Positions 34,243 through 42,436 of a stretch of 64,000 nucleotides of DNA are shown piece after piece. The position numbers were made by a program, and so were the translations under genes. The stretch covers positions 124,001 through 188,000 of the forward strand of contig SUXW01000003.1 in NCBI GenBank assembly GCA_015060765.1, in the 5' to 3' direction. The stretch is from Bacteroides sp. Lineage in GTDB: Bacteria; Bacteroidota; Bacteroidia; Bacteroidales; Bacteroidaceae. Under the pieces are notes generated by a model. It did no database searches. It saw nothing but the letters and a program-made list of their open reading frames with translations, and was not told where the DNA came from. Every line of letters starts with the position of its first letter. The first letter of the stretch is position 1.

Positions 34243-35211
34243 ATGGTACAATATCTTTTGATTATAGCCATACTCTTTATTTTGGAGATTGGCTATTTTT
34301 TTGTGGCAGATAAATGCAACATCATTGACAAGCCGAATTTACGGAGTAGTCATACACAAATCACATTGCGTGGGGGAGGTATCATCTTTTTGTTGGGTGC
34401 ATGGGTGTATAGCGTTCTGTATGGTTTTCCGTATCCTTGGTTCTTGGCGGGGCTGACTGCCATCGCGGGAATCAGTTTCGTAGATGACGTCCGTTCTGTA
34501 TCGAACAAAATTCGTTTGGTGGTTCACTTTTCTTCCATGTTGTTGATGTTTCAAGATTTCGGTATTCTGAATTGGGAATCTTGGTGGATTATCGTAATTG
34601 CATTGATTCTGTGCGTGGGTATTATCAATGCATACAATTTCATGGATGGCATCAATGGTATAACCGGTGGATATAGCTTGGCGGTATTGTTGCCATTGAT
34701 GTACTTGAACCAAACTCTACAGTTTGTAGATATGCATTTCTTAGTGGTGGCATTGCTGAGTGTGTTGGTATTCTGTTTCTTTAATTTCCGTAAGAAAGCA
34801 AAGTGTTTTGCGGGGGATGTGGGCAGTGTAGGCATTGCCTTTATCTTGTTGTTTGCTTTGGGTAAACTAATCTTGCAGACAGGGGATTTTGCTTATGTCT
34901 TGTTCTTGGGGGTATATGGGGCAGACAGTGTGTTGACCATTGTACATCGTATCTTGTTACACGAGAACATTGGACAACCGCATCGCAAGCATGTGTACCA
35001 ATTGATGGCCAATGAACTGAAAATACCACATGTGGTCGTTTCGTTGGTTTATATGATATTACAGTTGAGTATCTCGTTCGGACTAATAATGTGTGCGGGA
35101 TGGCAATGGGGCTATTTTGCTGCGGTATTAGTTGTATTGATCGTAGTATATGTGTGCTTCAAGAAGAAGTATTATCATTTACATGAAGAATATTTAGCAT
35201 CTAAATTATGA
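34243..35211 (+). CDS. WecA/MraY-family undecaprenyl-phosphate sugar-1-phosphate transferase
   Basis: A 322-aa polytopic membrane enzyme that loads the first sugar phosphate onto undecaprenyl phosphate. The signatures are SFVDDVRSVSNKIRL (catalytic Asp pair), AYNFMDGINGITGGY and FAGDVGSVGIAFIL, then HRKHVYQLM near the C terminus (the HxxHxxQ-like loop of WecA). About ten hydrophobic segments. Codon use becomes GC-richer again from here. It overlaps the cupin gene by four bases, and the next two junctions also overlap by four, giving a tightly coupled end to the operon. Confidence 0.92.
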   Translation: MVQYLLIIAILFILEIGYFFVADKCNIIDKPNLRSSHTQITLRGGGIIFLLGAWVYSVLYGFPYPWFLAGLTAIAGISFVDDVRSVSNKIRLVVHFSSMLLMFQDFGILNWESWWIIVIALILCVGIINAYNFMDGINGITGGYSLAVLLPLMYLNQTLQFVDMHFLVVALLSVLVFCFFNFRKKAKCFAGDVGSVGIAFILLFALGKLILQTGDFAYVLFLGVYGADSVLTIVHRILLHENIGQPHRKHVYQLMANELKIPHVVVSLVYMILQLSISFGLIMCAGWQWGYFAAVLVVLIVVYVCFKKKYYHLHEEYLASKL

Positions 35212-35603
35212 TAATAGATAAATGTTTATTGGATGAAGTGACCGCCAAGGCAAAAGCAAGTGAGCGACTGCGAATGAATCATAATTTTCATGATTCGCTC
35301 GATGCCAAGGCGCAACGATTGCTGAATGCGTTGGAACCGGGTACGTTGTTGCCTATACATCGGCATCCGCATACGGCAGAGACATATCTGTTGCTGCGAG
35401 GACGTATCAAAGTATTGTTCTATAACGAACAAAAAGATGTAACAGAAGAATTTGATTTGAATCCGTTGGAGGGAAGATATGGAGTACATATTCCCAAGGG
35501 GCAATGGCATACGTTAGAGGTGCTGGAAAGCGGATCAGTGATTTTTGAAGTGAAAGATGGACCATATACCCCATTGGCTCCGGAGGATTTGATGAAAGAA
35601 TGA
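35208..35603 (+). CDS. WbuC-family cupin protein
   Basis: A 131-aa small cupin that matches the WbuC family often found in O-antigen and capsule clusters. The cupin core is PGTLLPIHRHPHTAETYLLL (metal-binding His, His, Glu) with VHIPKGQWHTLEVLESGSVIFE as the second motif. The function is unknown; a sugar-modifying or binding role is assumed. ATGA-type overlaps couple it to genes on both sides. Confidence 0.85.
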   Translation: MIIDKCLLDEVTAKAKASERLRMNHNFHDSLDAKAQRLLNALEPGTLLPIHRHPHTAETYLLLRGRIKVLFYNEQKDVTEEFDLNPLEGRYGVHIPKGQWHTLEVLESGSVIFEVKDGPYTPLAPEDLMKE

Positions 35604-36385
35604 TGAAAAGAATTCTTTTAACAGGGTTATTGGTCGTATTGCCGTTGATATTTGTCTCGGCCCAGTTCACCTATGGTACTACGGGACTGATGCATGCGCC
35701 TACGGCGGATATGCAGCAGGACAAAACATTTATGTTTGGGGGAGGGTATATCAATAACGATGCGTTGCCTAATCGGTGGGAATATAGTACATGGAATTAT
35801 TATGTAAACATTACGGCGTTTCCTTGGCTGGAAGTGGCGTATACTTGTACCATCTTTGATGAATGGATAGATAGAGGAGCGCCTATACACATGAAGAACC
35901 AAGACCGTTTTTTCAGTGGTCGTCTTCGCCTTTGGAAAGAAGGTTGGTGGAAAGAATGGACACCACAGATTGTAGTGGGGGCGAATGATGTATTGCATGG
36001 ATCAGATGAAGGAGGAAAGATAGGTGCAGTGGAAGGATCTTCGGAAAACGGAAATACATTCTTCCAACGCTACTATGTAGCGGCTACCAAACACTTATCA
36101 CTGTATGGGAAATGGGGCTTGCATGTATCTTATGTCTATAGCAAGCGCATCGGGCATCGGTACAATGGCTTTGCTTGGGGGGTGGATTATACCGTAGATC
36201 TTCCGGAAGTGAATACGCTGAACAAACTGATGAATGGCATCAACTTGATGTTGGAGTATGATTCGCGTGGAATCAACATCGGGGGGAAGTATAGCATTTG
36301 GAAGGATCATATCAACTTGGTGGGGGAACTGCGGGAGTGTAGGCATCCGTCTATCGGGGTGTATTTTAAAGTGCATCTGAAATGA
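35600..36385 (+). CDS. YjbH-like outer-membrane exopolysaccharide protein
   Basis: A 261-aa protein with a signal peptide (KRILLTGLLVVLPLIFVSAQ, cleavage after A-x-A-like SAQ) and a mature part that begins FTYGTTGLMHAPTADMQ, the hallmark of YjbH-domain proteins. Alternating hydrophobic strands with aromatic ends and a terminal HPSIGVYFKVHL suggest an outer-membrane beta barrel. YjbH takes part in secretion or assembly of exopolysaccharide, so this may serve export of the polymer made by the locus. It is shorter than E. coli YjbH. Confidence 0.75.
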   Translation: MMKRILLTGLLVVLPLIFVSAQFTYGTTGLMHAPTADMQQDKTFMFGGGYINNDALPNRWEYSTWNYYVNITAFPWLEVAYTCTIFDEWIDRGAPIHMKNQDRFFSGRLRLWKEGWWKEWTPQIVVGANDVLHGSDEGGKIGAVEGSSENGNTFFQRYYVAATKHLSLYGKWGLHVSYVYSKRIGHRYNGFAWGVDYTVDLPEVNTLNKLMNGINLMLEYDSRGINIGGKYSIWKDHINLVGELRECRHPSIGVYFKVHLK

Positions 36386-37470
36386 ATCGAACAGAACAGA
36401 TATTGTTTGCCTTGTTGCGAATGGCACTGCATGGCCAGCCTGTGACGGATATCGACTGGAAGACGGTGACGGAACAGGAGTGGAAGGAGGTTTATGTGGT
36501 GGCAGCGGAACAGGGGGTGATGGCATTGGCTTGGGATGGACTGCAGCAGGTGATGGGGCTATGTGCTTTGCCACGCTCGCTGAAGATTACGTGGGGACTG
36601 GCAGTGCAGGCTTACGAAGAACGGTACGAACGATATTGCCGTACGGCAGCGGAGCTATCGGCTCTCTATGAGGAACAGGGAATCGGGATGGTGCAGCTCA
36701 AGGGGGTAGGCTTCTCTACGTATTATCCGATACCGGCGCATCGCGAAGGAGGGGACATTGATATCTATACGTATTCCTTGGATAAGGAGAAGAGGACGGA
36801 TGAAGAGGCGAACCGCATAGCGGATGAGTTGATGAGGGTGCAAGGAATTGAAGTGGAAACGGAGTCGTACAAGCATAGTAATTTTTGTTATCAAGGGATA
36901 CCAGTAGAGAATCACAAGTTCTTTTTGAATAAGCATAAGTATAAAGTGGCGGAACCGATGGATGCGTTGTTGCATCGGTTGCTCACACCCGTACCGGCGG
37001 AATTGTGTGGCGAGAAGTATCGGGTGATGGTGCCTCCACCGGCGTTCAATGCGTTGTTCTTGTCTTTCCATGCAGCGCAGCACTTTATTTTGGGGTTCCG
37101 CATTCATCATTTGTTCGACTGGGCTTGTCTCTTGAAACGCGAGGGATGGTGCCTGCCCAAAGAGGTGACGGATGAGAAACTGCTGGATTTTATCTGTGCA
37201 CTGACGGTCTTGTGTAATCGCCTCCTCGGTACGGAGGTATCGGTGAAAGGTGGGGAGCATCTGGTAGGTAAGGTGTACGAACAGATGATGCATCCACGGT
37301 ATAGCGAGAAGATTCCGGTGAAAGGAGCACTACCGGTGCTGTGGTACAAATGGAAGCGGATGCTGCATGGACAAAAAATGTTGGGACTGATTTTTGATGT
37401 CTCGGTAACGAAACGGGTGATGCGTTATGTTTGGTCTCATCTGAAGAAACCAAAGAGCATCTGGAAGTGA
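36382..37470 (+). CDS. Nucleotidyltransferase-family protein (NTP_transf_5-like)
   Basis: A 362-aa protein of the uncharacterised nucleotidyltransferase family often placed at the end of Bacteroides capsule loci. The core motif is GMVQLKGVGFSTYYPIPAHREGGDIDIYTYS, with a GDIDIY metal-binding pair, followed by ENHKFFLNKH and PAFNALFLSFHAAQHFI. It overlaps the YjbH gene by four bases. Its last 378 bases are repeated, about 94 percent identical, at 42437-42814, where only a truncated C-terminal coding part is present. Confidence 0.82.
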   Translation: MNRTEQILFALLRMALHGQPVTDIDWKTVTEQEWKEVYVVAAEQGVMALAWDGLQQVMGLCALPRSLKITWGLAVQAYEERYERYCRTAAELSALYEEQGIGMVQLKGVGFSTYYPIPAHREGGDIDIYTYSLDKEKRTDEEANRIADELMRVQGIEVETESYKHSNFCYQGIPVENHKFFLNKHKYKVAEPMDALLHRLLTPVPAELCGEKYRVMVPPPAFNALFLSFHAAQHFILGFRIHHLFDWACLLKREGWCLPKEVTDEKLLDFICALTVLCNRLLGTEVSVKGGEHLVGKVYEQMMHPRYSEKIPVKGALPVLWYKWKRMLHGQKMLGLIFDVSVTKRVMRYVWSHLKKPKSIWK

Positions 37471-37485
37471 GAGGATATTCAAACA
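37093..37485 (+). repeat. 393-bp direct repeat flanking the second island, left copy
   Basis: This spans the 3' end of the nucleotidyltransferase gene plus 15 bases downstream. The right copy is 42437-42829. The offset is 5344 bases at both ends, so there is no net gap; by eye I count about 24 mismatches. The block 37486-42436 between them is the accessory island. Confidence 0.9.
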
Positions 37486-37518
37486 ATTCCTATAAATCTA
37501 CTTTATCGGATGCTTACG

Positions 37519-37542
37519 ATTATCGAATGACTAATCGATAAT
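37519..37542 (+). terminator. Weak hairpin after the capsule operon
   Basis: ATTATCGA and TCGATAAT form a perfect 8-bp stem around an 8-base loop, followed by TTATACTGG. It is AU-rich, so it may only partly terminate. Confidence 0.35.
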
Positions 37543-37585
37543 TTATACTGGTATCAATCATCTATTAAGGAATTTTGTGAGCACT

Positions 37586-37620
37586 TTTGGTGAGGGTTAG
37601 GATTAAAAGACGTATTTTTG
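37586..37620 (+). promoter_or_regulatory. Probable promoter of the Cas2-fold-like/ATPase operon
   Basis: TATTTTTG at 37613-37620 fits the -7 consensus. The nearest TTTG (37586-37589) is 23 bases upstream, a little far. The ATG at 37646 follows 26 bases later. Confidence 0.5.
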
Positions 37621-37645
37621 CAGAAGAAATAAGGAAAGGAATAGT

Positions 37646-37927
37646 ATGGTTTATGTCATAACATATAATATTAATACTTCTGTTAGAGATTACTCGCCTT
37701 TTTATGAGGCAATAAAAAGGTGCTGTATGAGTTATTATCATGCTCAGGAATCTACTTGGTTCATTGCTTGTAATGAGCGACAAAATGTTAAGATGATGAC
37801 TGATTTTCTCTTGAAAACACTTTATCCGGGCGATACTATATTTATTGCAGAATTGACAAGTGCGACAATGGTTGACGGGTGGATTACAAAGGATTTCTGG
37901 AACTGGTATAGAGATAACATACGATGA
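37646..37927 (+). CDS. Small Cas2-fold/SinR-like protein
   Basis: A 93-aa protein opening MVYVITYNINTSVRDYSPFYEAI with HAQESTWFIACNE, a small ferredoxin-like layout (beta-alpha-beta-beta-alpha-beta) shared by Cas2, VapD and SinR-type proteins. DTIFIAELTSATMVDGWI gives the later strand. There is no CRISPR array or cas1 in the window, so this is not an adaptation module. It overlaps the ATPase gene by four bases (ATGA), which indicates coupled translation and a shared job. Members of this fold can be nucleases; the first Tyr/Asn (TYNIN) replaces the Cas2 Asp, so activity is doubtful. The fold call is by pattern only. Confidence 0.6.
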   Translation: MVYVITYNINTSVRDYSPFYEAIKRCCMSYYHAQESTWFIACNERQNVKMMTDFLLKTLYPGDTIFIAELTSATMVDGWITKDFWNWYRDNIR

Positions 37928-39054
37928 TTACAAATTTAAACATACGAAATTTTAAAGCATTTAAGGATACCGGTAATATTCGATTGGGAGCATTGAATGT
38001 GCTAACGGGTATCAATGGTCGTGGTAAATCAACCTTGATGCAGTCGTTATTGTTAATGTCCCAGTCTATAAGGGAATCTGAGAATCATTCTCCTTTGCAT
38101 TTGTTTTCAAATGGGGAATGGGTGAAATTAGGACCGTTTAGGGATCTTATACATCAATATTCTGACTTGGGGGACTCTGTAATCTTTAGTCTTGTGACTG
38201 ATGATGCTAAGGATAATGAGTATGTTCTGACATACCAGCCTGTTAGCGATGATTCATTTACAGCGAAACTTCGTAGTATGGTTGTAAATGGCAAGGAGAC
38301 ATTCTCGGAAGCGGGTGGTTATAGTGCTGAAAGTACTGAACAGATGCTTGTACCACCGGTGTTTTCAGGATATACATCTTTGCTCCGTTTGCAGAATATA
38401 TATTATATTGCGGCTGATAGAAAGGGGGCTCCCGATGAAGAGGAACTTCTGTCGGTTAATCACAATCTTCATCTGGATTGTCATGGAAATAATGTCCTGA
38501 ATGTCTTATTTCAGCAAGGTGCTGAGCTTCAGGGTAAAGTAGAGAAATGCTTAAGTGATATTTTCGAAGGGGCTACTTTTAGGATTTTGGCAGATGAAAG
38601 AGCAGTACACCTTTATATGGATTCTATGAATGGTGGTAAATTGTTCAGACCAATCAATGTGGGATATGGATATAGTTATATTCTCGCTTTGTTGGTGGCT
38701 GGACTGTTGGCCAAAAAAGGAGAAATTATCATGGTGGAGAATCCGGAGGCTCATCTTCATCCAAGTGCACAGTCTGCATTGATGAAATTCTTGTGCGAGG
38801 AGGTGATTGCTAAGGGGGGGCAGGTCTTTGTGGAGACTCATAGTGATCATATTGTCAATGCTTCTCTTTTGGCTGTTCGGAAAGGTGTCTTGACCAATGA
38901 ACAAATGAATGTTCTGTTTTTCAATCGCAGTGACAGTTCTGCTGATGTTATTGTCAGCAATCTGGAGGTGACTTCGAAAGGTAGAGTGAAAAATCCTCCA
39001 AGGAAGTTTTGTGATCAGTATGCGATGGATCTACGTACTTTGATGGGATTGTAG
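37924..39054 (+). CDS. DUF3696-type AAA ATPase
   Basis: A 376-aa ABC-fold ATPase. It starts MITNLNIRNFKAFKDTGNI with Walker A LTGINGRGKSTLMQS near residue 33, NVGYGYSYILALLVAGLLAKKG in the signature region, Walker B IIMVENPEAHLHPSAQSALM and the switch ETHSDHIVNASLLAVRKG. The C terminus matches the DUF3696 style that accompanies AAA_21 ATPases. Gene order small protein, ATPase, unknown protein, all close-packed, suggests one complex. A role in phage defence is inferred from the ATPase type and the accessory island it lies in. Confidence 0.8.
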   Translation: MITNLNIRNFKAFKDTGNIRLGALNVLTGINGRGKSTLMQSLLLMSQSIRESENHSPLHLFSNGEWVKLGPFRDLIHQYSDLGDSVIFSLVTDDAKDNEYVLTYQPVSDDSFTAKLRSMVVNGKETFSEAGGYSAESTEQMLVPPVFSGYTSLLRLQNIYYIAADRKGAPDEEELLSVNHNLHLDCHGNNVLNVLFQQGAELQGKVEKCLSDIFEGATFRILADERAVHLYMDSMNGGKLFRPINVGYGYSYILALLVAGLLAKKGEIIMVENPEAHLHPSAQSALMKFLCEEVIAKGGQVFVETHSDHIVNASLLAVRKGVLTNEQMNVLFFNRSDSSADVIVSNLEVTSKGRVKNPPRKFCDQYAMDLRTLMGL

Positions 39055-39078
39055 GGTTTGTTGTGTGGAGAGTGGATT

Positions 39079-39954
39079 ATGAGTACGGCGTTATTTTTAC
39101 TTTTAAAGGAGTATACGGATGCTGATCAGCTGCCGTCAGTGCCATATGTCAATGGGGGAGATTGTTTGGATGAGTCAGAATGGTTGAAATATTACAAGCA
39201 GCTGTTTGATACTATTGATTTCTTTCGATACGAGAAATGTGATAGGTATTATGATGTAAGAAACTTTCTTCAAGCTAATTATCCCTTTGATTTATTGAAG
39301 GACTATTATGAAGATCGAGAAGAATTTCCTGGAGACTCTGAAAGTATCATAGCTCAAATAGTTTCCAATGGATTTATTGACTGGAGAGACGAGAGTGAAG
39401 AAGATGGCCAACGGTATTGTTTCTATGATATGGATGTCACAGAGGATGTGCTTGGAGAAATCGCACGCAATATTCGTTCTGAAAAAGCTGTTGTTCTGTT
39501 GAATATGGATGCAATCAGCCATCCTTCTCCAATCAGGTTGTCTTATGCAAATGGTAATTGCTCGGTGGAGATTGAGCATGTAGGTAGTATAAAAGGATTG
39601 CATGGTTGGTTCAGCAAGAACAGGAGACCGCAACGTGTCTTTGTTTATTCTTCCAAGCATGGTGATTTCTATCATCCGTCTGAAATGATATCTGGTACGT
39701 GGCGAAAAGCTGCTCAGTTGGAATGTCTGCAAGAGGAAGCACAGTCGCTTCTTGATTATGCTGTCGGGGATGATATCGGCTCTTCTTTGTGGTATTATGA
39801 TGCCAAGTACAAGAAACATATCTATTTTGAGAATCAGAATGAAATGCGTTTGGCCTTCCACGGCTATCATTTGATTGAAAATGAGGAAAATTTTAATAAC
39901 ATATCCATTGATAAGTTGGCGGCTGTCATGGGGGAGAAATATGACAGTAAATAA
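39079..39954 (+). CDS. Unknown protein, third gene of the ATPase operon
   Basis: I do not recognise this 291-aa protein. The ORF track starts at a TTG (39058); the ATG at 39079 follows a GGAG (39067-39070) and is 24 bases from the ATPase stop. The sequence is acidic, with no signal peptide or membrane helix. Visible features are EDREEFPGDSESIIAQIVSN, WRDESEEDGQRYCFYD, RPQRVFVYSSKHGDFYHPSEM in the middle and NEMRLAFHGYHLIENE at the end. No nuclease signature is obvious. As the last gene of a small-protein/ATPase/X operon it may be the effector or the sensor. Confidence 0.7.
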   Translation: MSTALFLLLKEYTDADQLPSVPYVNGGDCLDESEWLKYYKQLFDTIDFFRYEKCDRYYDVRNFLQANYPFDLLKDYYEDREEFPGDSESIIAQIVSNGFIDWRDESEEDGQRYCFYDMDVTEDVLGEIARNIRSEKAVVLLNMDAISHPSPIRLSYANGNCSVEIEHVGSIKGLHGWFSKNRRPQRVFVYSSKHGDFYHPSEMISGTWRKAAQLECLQEEAQSLLDYAVGDDIGSSLWYYDAKYKKHIYFENQNEMRLAFHGYHLIENEENFNNISIDKLAAVMGEKYDSK

Positions 39955-39963
39955 GATTTTATT

Positions 39964-40011
39964 ATGAAGATACTGATTACGGGAGTCCACGGTTTTGTGG
40001 GTTTGGGGTGA
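39964..40011 (+). pseudogene. Truncated start of a capsule sugar epimerase
   Basis: The 15 codons MKILITGVHGFVGLG-stop match the first residues of Cap5F/Cap8F-type capsule epimerase-reductases, whose NAD loop reads GxxGFVG. The frame ends at once in TGA and then overlaps the RhuM-like relic. It is a junction scar left by recombination, not a gene. Confidence 0.5.
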
Positions 40012-40718
40012 AGGAACATACGGTTACTTATCATATTAAGGAGATTTATAAGTGTAATGAATTAGACCAAAATTCAACTGCTCGAAAAATTCGAGTAGTT
40101 CGGAAGGAAGGTAGCAGGAATGTTAATCGTGTGTTAGACTTTTATAATCTTGATATGATACTTTCTGTGGGCTATAGAGTGAATAGTGTAAGGGGTATTA
40201 TGTTTAGACGTTGGTCTTCGGAAGTTTTGAAACAATTTATGCTCCGGGGATATTCTGTGAATCAGCATCTGGTGGCTGAACAGAAATATGTAAAGGAAGC
40301 GTTTGATACGAATTGGGTGGTGCCCATGGGACCGAATGTAAATGCATTTGAACAGAAAAAGGCTTCTCTCAACATCAATCCTCATCTGGAACAAGATTTA
40401 AACGAATTAACTGCGGTTAAAGAAGATTTGAATAGTGTAAGTTCTGTTATAACATCTTTGCGAATACGTCGCGATGTGATTTAAGAATCCATCAATGACT
40501 TCAACCAACAGCGTTTTGACGTAGATATGGCTCAATTACAGCTTGTTTATAAACAGGCAGCTGCGTTGATGCCAACAGTACAGCATACATTTGAAGAGAT
40601 GGTAAGTTACCATAATAAGATGTTAGCCAACTTGCGATTGCATCATTTAGGTATTTCTTCGGATGCTTACGCAACAGTACTTGGTTTTAAGGTAAAATTT
40701 GCTGGGGAAGAAGTTTAA
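40008..40718 (+). pseudogene. Composite relic: RhuM-like part followed by a coiled-coil part
   Basis: One reading frame runs from 40008 to 40718 with a single internal TAA at 40482-40484, so the two ORF-track entries (40008-40484 and 40527-40718) are one interrupted frame. The first part (NSTARKIRVVRKEGSRNVNR, VNSVRGIMFRRWSSEVLKQF) is the N-terminal region of RhuM/virulence-type proteins without their first residues. The last part (ESINDFNQQRFDVDMAQLQ, TFEEMVSYHNKML) resembles DUF2326-like or other ABC-3C coiled-coil proteins. It looks like two decayed genes fused by deletion. Confidence 0.55.
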
Positions 40719-40774
40719 TTTGGTTTGCCCGAAAATTTAGTTTATGTTTTAATAATGAAATATTTAACGGTAAA

Positions 40775-40806
40775 TTTGTATATTTGGAACAAAGCCGTTA
40801 TTTTTG
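40775..40806 (+). promoter_or_regulatory. Bacteroides-type promoter of the S24-like gene
   Basis: TTTG at 40775-40778 and TATTTTTG at 40799-40806 are 20 bases apart, a consensus match. The ATG at 40845 lies 38 bases downstream. Confidence 0.75.
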
Positions 40807-40844
40807 TGTTTCCAAAAGAAAAAGAGAGATAGAAAGAAGCTAAG

Positions 40845-41492
40845 ATGTATTCATTTAAGGAAAGTGATATACATACATTGAAGTATGTAAAGGCGGGAAA
40901 GGCTGGTAAGGTCTTGTCGTTAACTCAAGAGGTTGCAAATGATTTTTTGAGTCAGGAATCATTACAATCTTGTAAAGCTTATTTTGAAGGTGAACATTTG
41001 GAAAAGGATACTTTCATGGTGATAGGTGAATCTATGGCACAACACGGGATTCATACGGGAGACTTATTGTTCGTCAGTTTGTGTGGTGATGCCGAAACTT
41101 TGAAATATGGAGCCTATATCGTATTAAAGGTAGATGAAAATCGCTTAATGAAACATCTTTTTAAGACCAATGTGGATTTAGGATATAAATTAAGGAAGTT
41201 TCTGATGGTTGTTGATTTGAGAAAGAATATGGATGAACTTTTTACTGAAGTGAAAGAGGTGGATGAAGTAGCTCGCTACTCGGCAACAGCAAAAAAAACT
41301 TTCAAAGAGAAGTTTGAAGATGCCGTTAAGGATTTGGGAAGGGTTGATGACATCTTACTTTCTGTAACATATACAGAAAAAGGGCGAGATTTTTCTTTCC
41401 ATGCGGTGAAAGACTTGTATGCAAAGGTCGATATGGTTTATGCCAAAAAAGATAGTGTATATAAGTTGAAGAAAAATCTGATAGCGGACTAA
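40845..41492 (+). CDS. S24 (LexA-like) peptidase-domain protein
   Basis: In this 215-aa protein, residues 55-110 look like a LexA/UmuD S24 fold: DTFMVIGESMAQHGIHTGDLLFVS supplies the catalytic Ser (residue 63) and LKYGAYIVLKVDENRLMKHLF supplies a Lys (residue 103), 40 residues apart, close to the LexA spacing. There is no N-terminal helix-turn-helix; the first 50 residues are short and basic. Residues 120-215 are charged and possibly helical. Its stop overlaps the start of the membrane-protein gene (TAATG), so the two are translationally coupled. A self-cleaving switch controlling a membrane effector is a plausible but unproven reading. Confidence 0.65.
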   Translation: MYSFKESDIHTLKYVKAGKAGKVLSLTQEVANDFLSQESLQSCKAYFEGEHLEKDTFMVIGESMAQHGIHTGDLLFVSLCGDAETLKYGAYIVLKVDENRLMKHLFKTNVDLGYKLRKFLMVVDLRKNMDELFTEVKEVDEVARYSATAKKTFKEKFEDAVKDLGRVDDILLSVTYTEKGRDFSFHAVKDLYAKVDMVYAKKDSVYKLKKNLIAD

Positions 41493-42298
41493 TGAATTTT
41501 GCAGACTATTTGGCATTCATTCAAGTGTCGGTTGCTTTTAATTTTGCTTCGGCATATTGGAAGAAGGAGAATGATGATGATGCAATTGAAAAATTATTCA
41601 GGGTATTTTACGATAATAAAAAGTTGGAACAAGGCCTGGAGAAAAACCAGCGTTTGATGAGTTCTATAGATCAACATCGCCCTGTAATAACCGACACATT
41701 TCATGAAGAGATTGAAATAGATAAAAAAGCTCTTTCTCTATTTTATGAAATGAAAGATAAATGGACGAAAGCTACTCAAAATATTCTCAATATTTATATC
41801 AGGGTAATGTCGACAGACCGGTCGGTTTTTTTTAATAATGTCTGTATAGTTATGGCACTATACGGACTTTTTCAATTATGGATACTTCCCGATATATGTG
41901 AAAAAGGATATGAGGTCTTTAGGAATGCATATATTTATGCTACAGAAATCTTGTTGGGGATATTGGGAGTGCTGTTTTTGAGTGAGATTGTTTTCAAATT
42001 TAAAGGACTTGTTATAAAAATACCTCATTTGTGTTCCATTGTGTTGTTTTTGTTTCTTGCTATTGGGACATGGCTATTCTCTTATTTATATAGCATAGAT
42101 TCCATAAAACCTTATTATGCAGATTTTAATGAGGATAAATTTATTTATTACTCAATTTTTATACCTTATTTTTCTTATATCGTTTATTTCCTTATAACAG
42201 TAATGTTTGTGGTATGGGATTGGATCCTGATGTGTTTCGTAGTCCCTTATTATGAATGGAGAAGAAGGAAAGCTATGGAAGAATATGAGAAGAAATAA
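41492..42298 (+). CDS. Membrane protein, about four helices, unknown
   Basis: A 268-aa protein with a soluble N-terminal half (1-105, charged, helical) and four hydrophobic segments at about 110-130, 148-168, 178-200 and 222-248, ending in a short basic tail EWRRRKAMEEYEKK. No family is recognised. The layout of a cytosolic sensor plus a membrane bundle is shared with SLATT-type and other abortive-infection effectors. It is coupled to the S24-like gene. Confidence 0.6.
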   Translation: MNFADYLAFIQVSVAFNFASAYWKKENDDDAIEKLFRVFYDNKKLEQGLEKNQRLMSSIDQHRPVITDTFHEEIEIDKKALSLFYEMKDKWTKATQNILNIYIRVMSTDRSVFFNNVCIVMALYGLFQLWILPDICEKGYEVFRNAYIYATEILLGILGVLFLSEIVFKFKGLVIKIPHLCSIVLFLFLAIGTWLFSYLYSIDSIKPYYADFNEDKFIYYSIFIPYFSYIVYFLITVMFVVWDWILMCFVVPYYEWRRRKAMEEYEKK

Positions 42299-42402
42299 CT
42301 CCAGAAATTCGAAATGCGATTTGTTCTGCTTATGATGATTTGAAAGCAATTTATAATCAATATTATTATAATGGTTATTTAAAAGTGGAATCTCATATAT
42401 GA
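42298..42402 (+). pseudogene. Short open stretch, possible gene remnant
   Basis: A 34-codon stretch (TPEIRNAICSAYDDLKAIYN) in protein-like composition ends in TGA, directly after the membrane-protein stop and before the repeat. It has no start codon and is presumably the end of a lost gene. Confidence is low. Confidence 0.25.
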
Positions 42403-42436
42403 TGCCTTTTCTTGAATAAACGTAAAGGGGACTATT

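Noticed and set aside
37646-37927. CRISPR adaptation gene cas2
   Set aside because: The Cas2-fold-like protein stands without cas1 or an array and is coupled to an ATPase, so it is better seen as a Cas2-like partner in another system.
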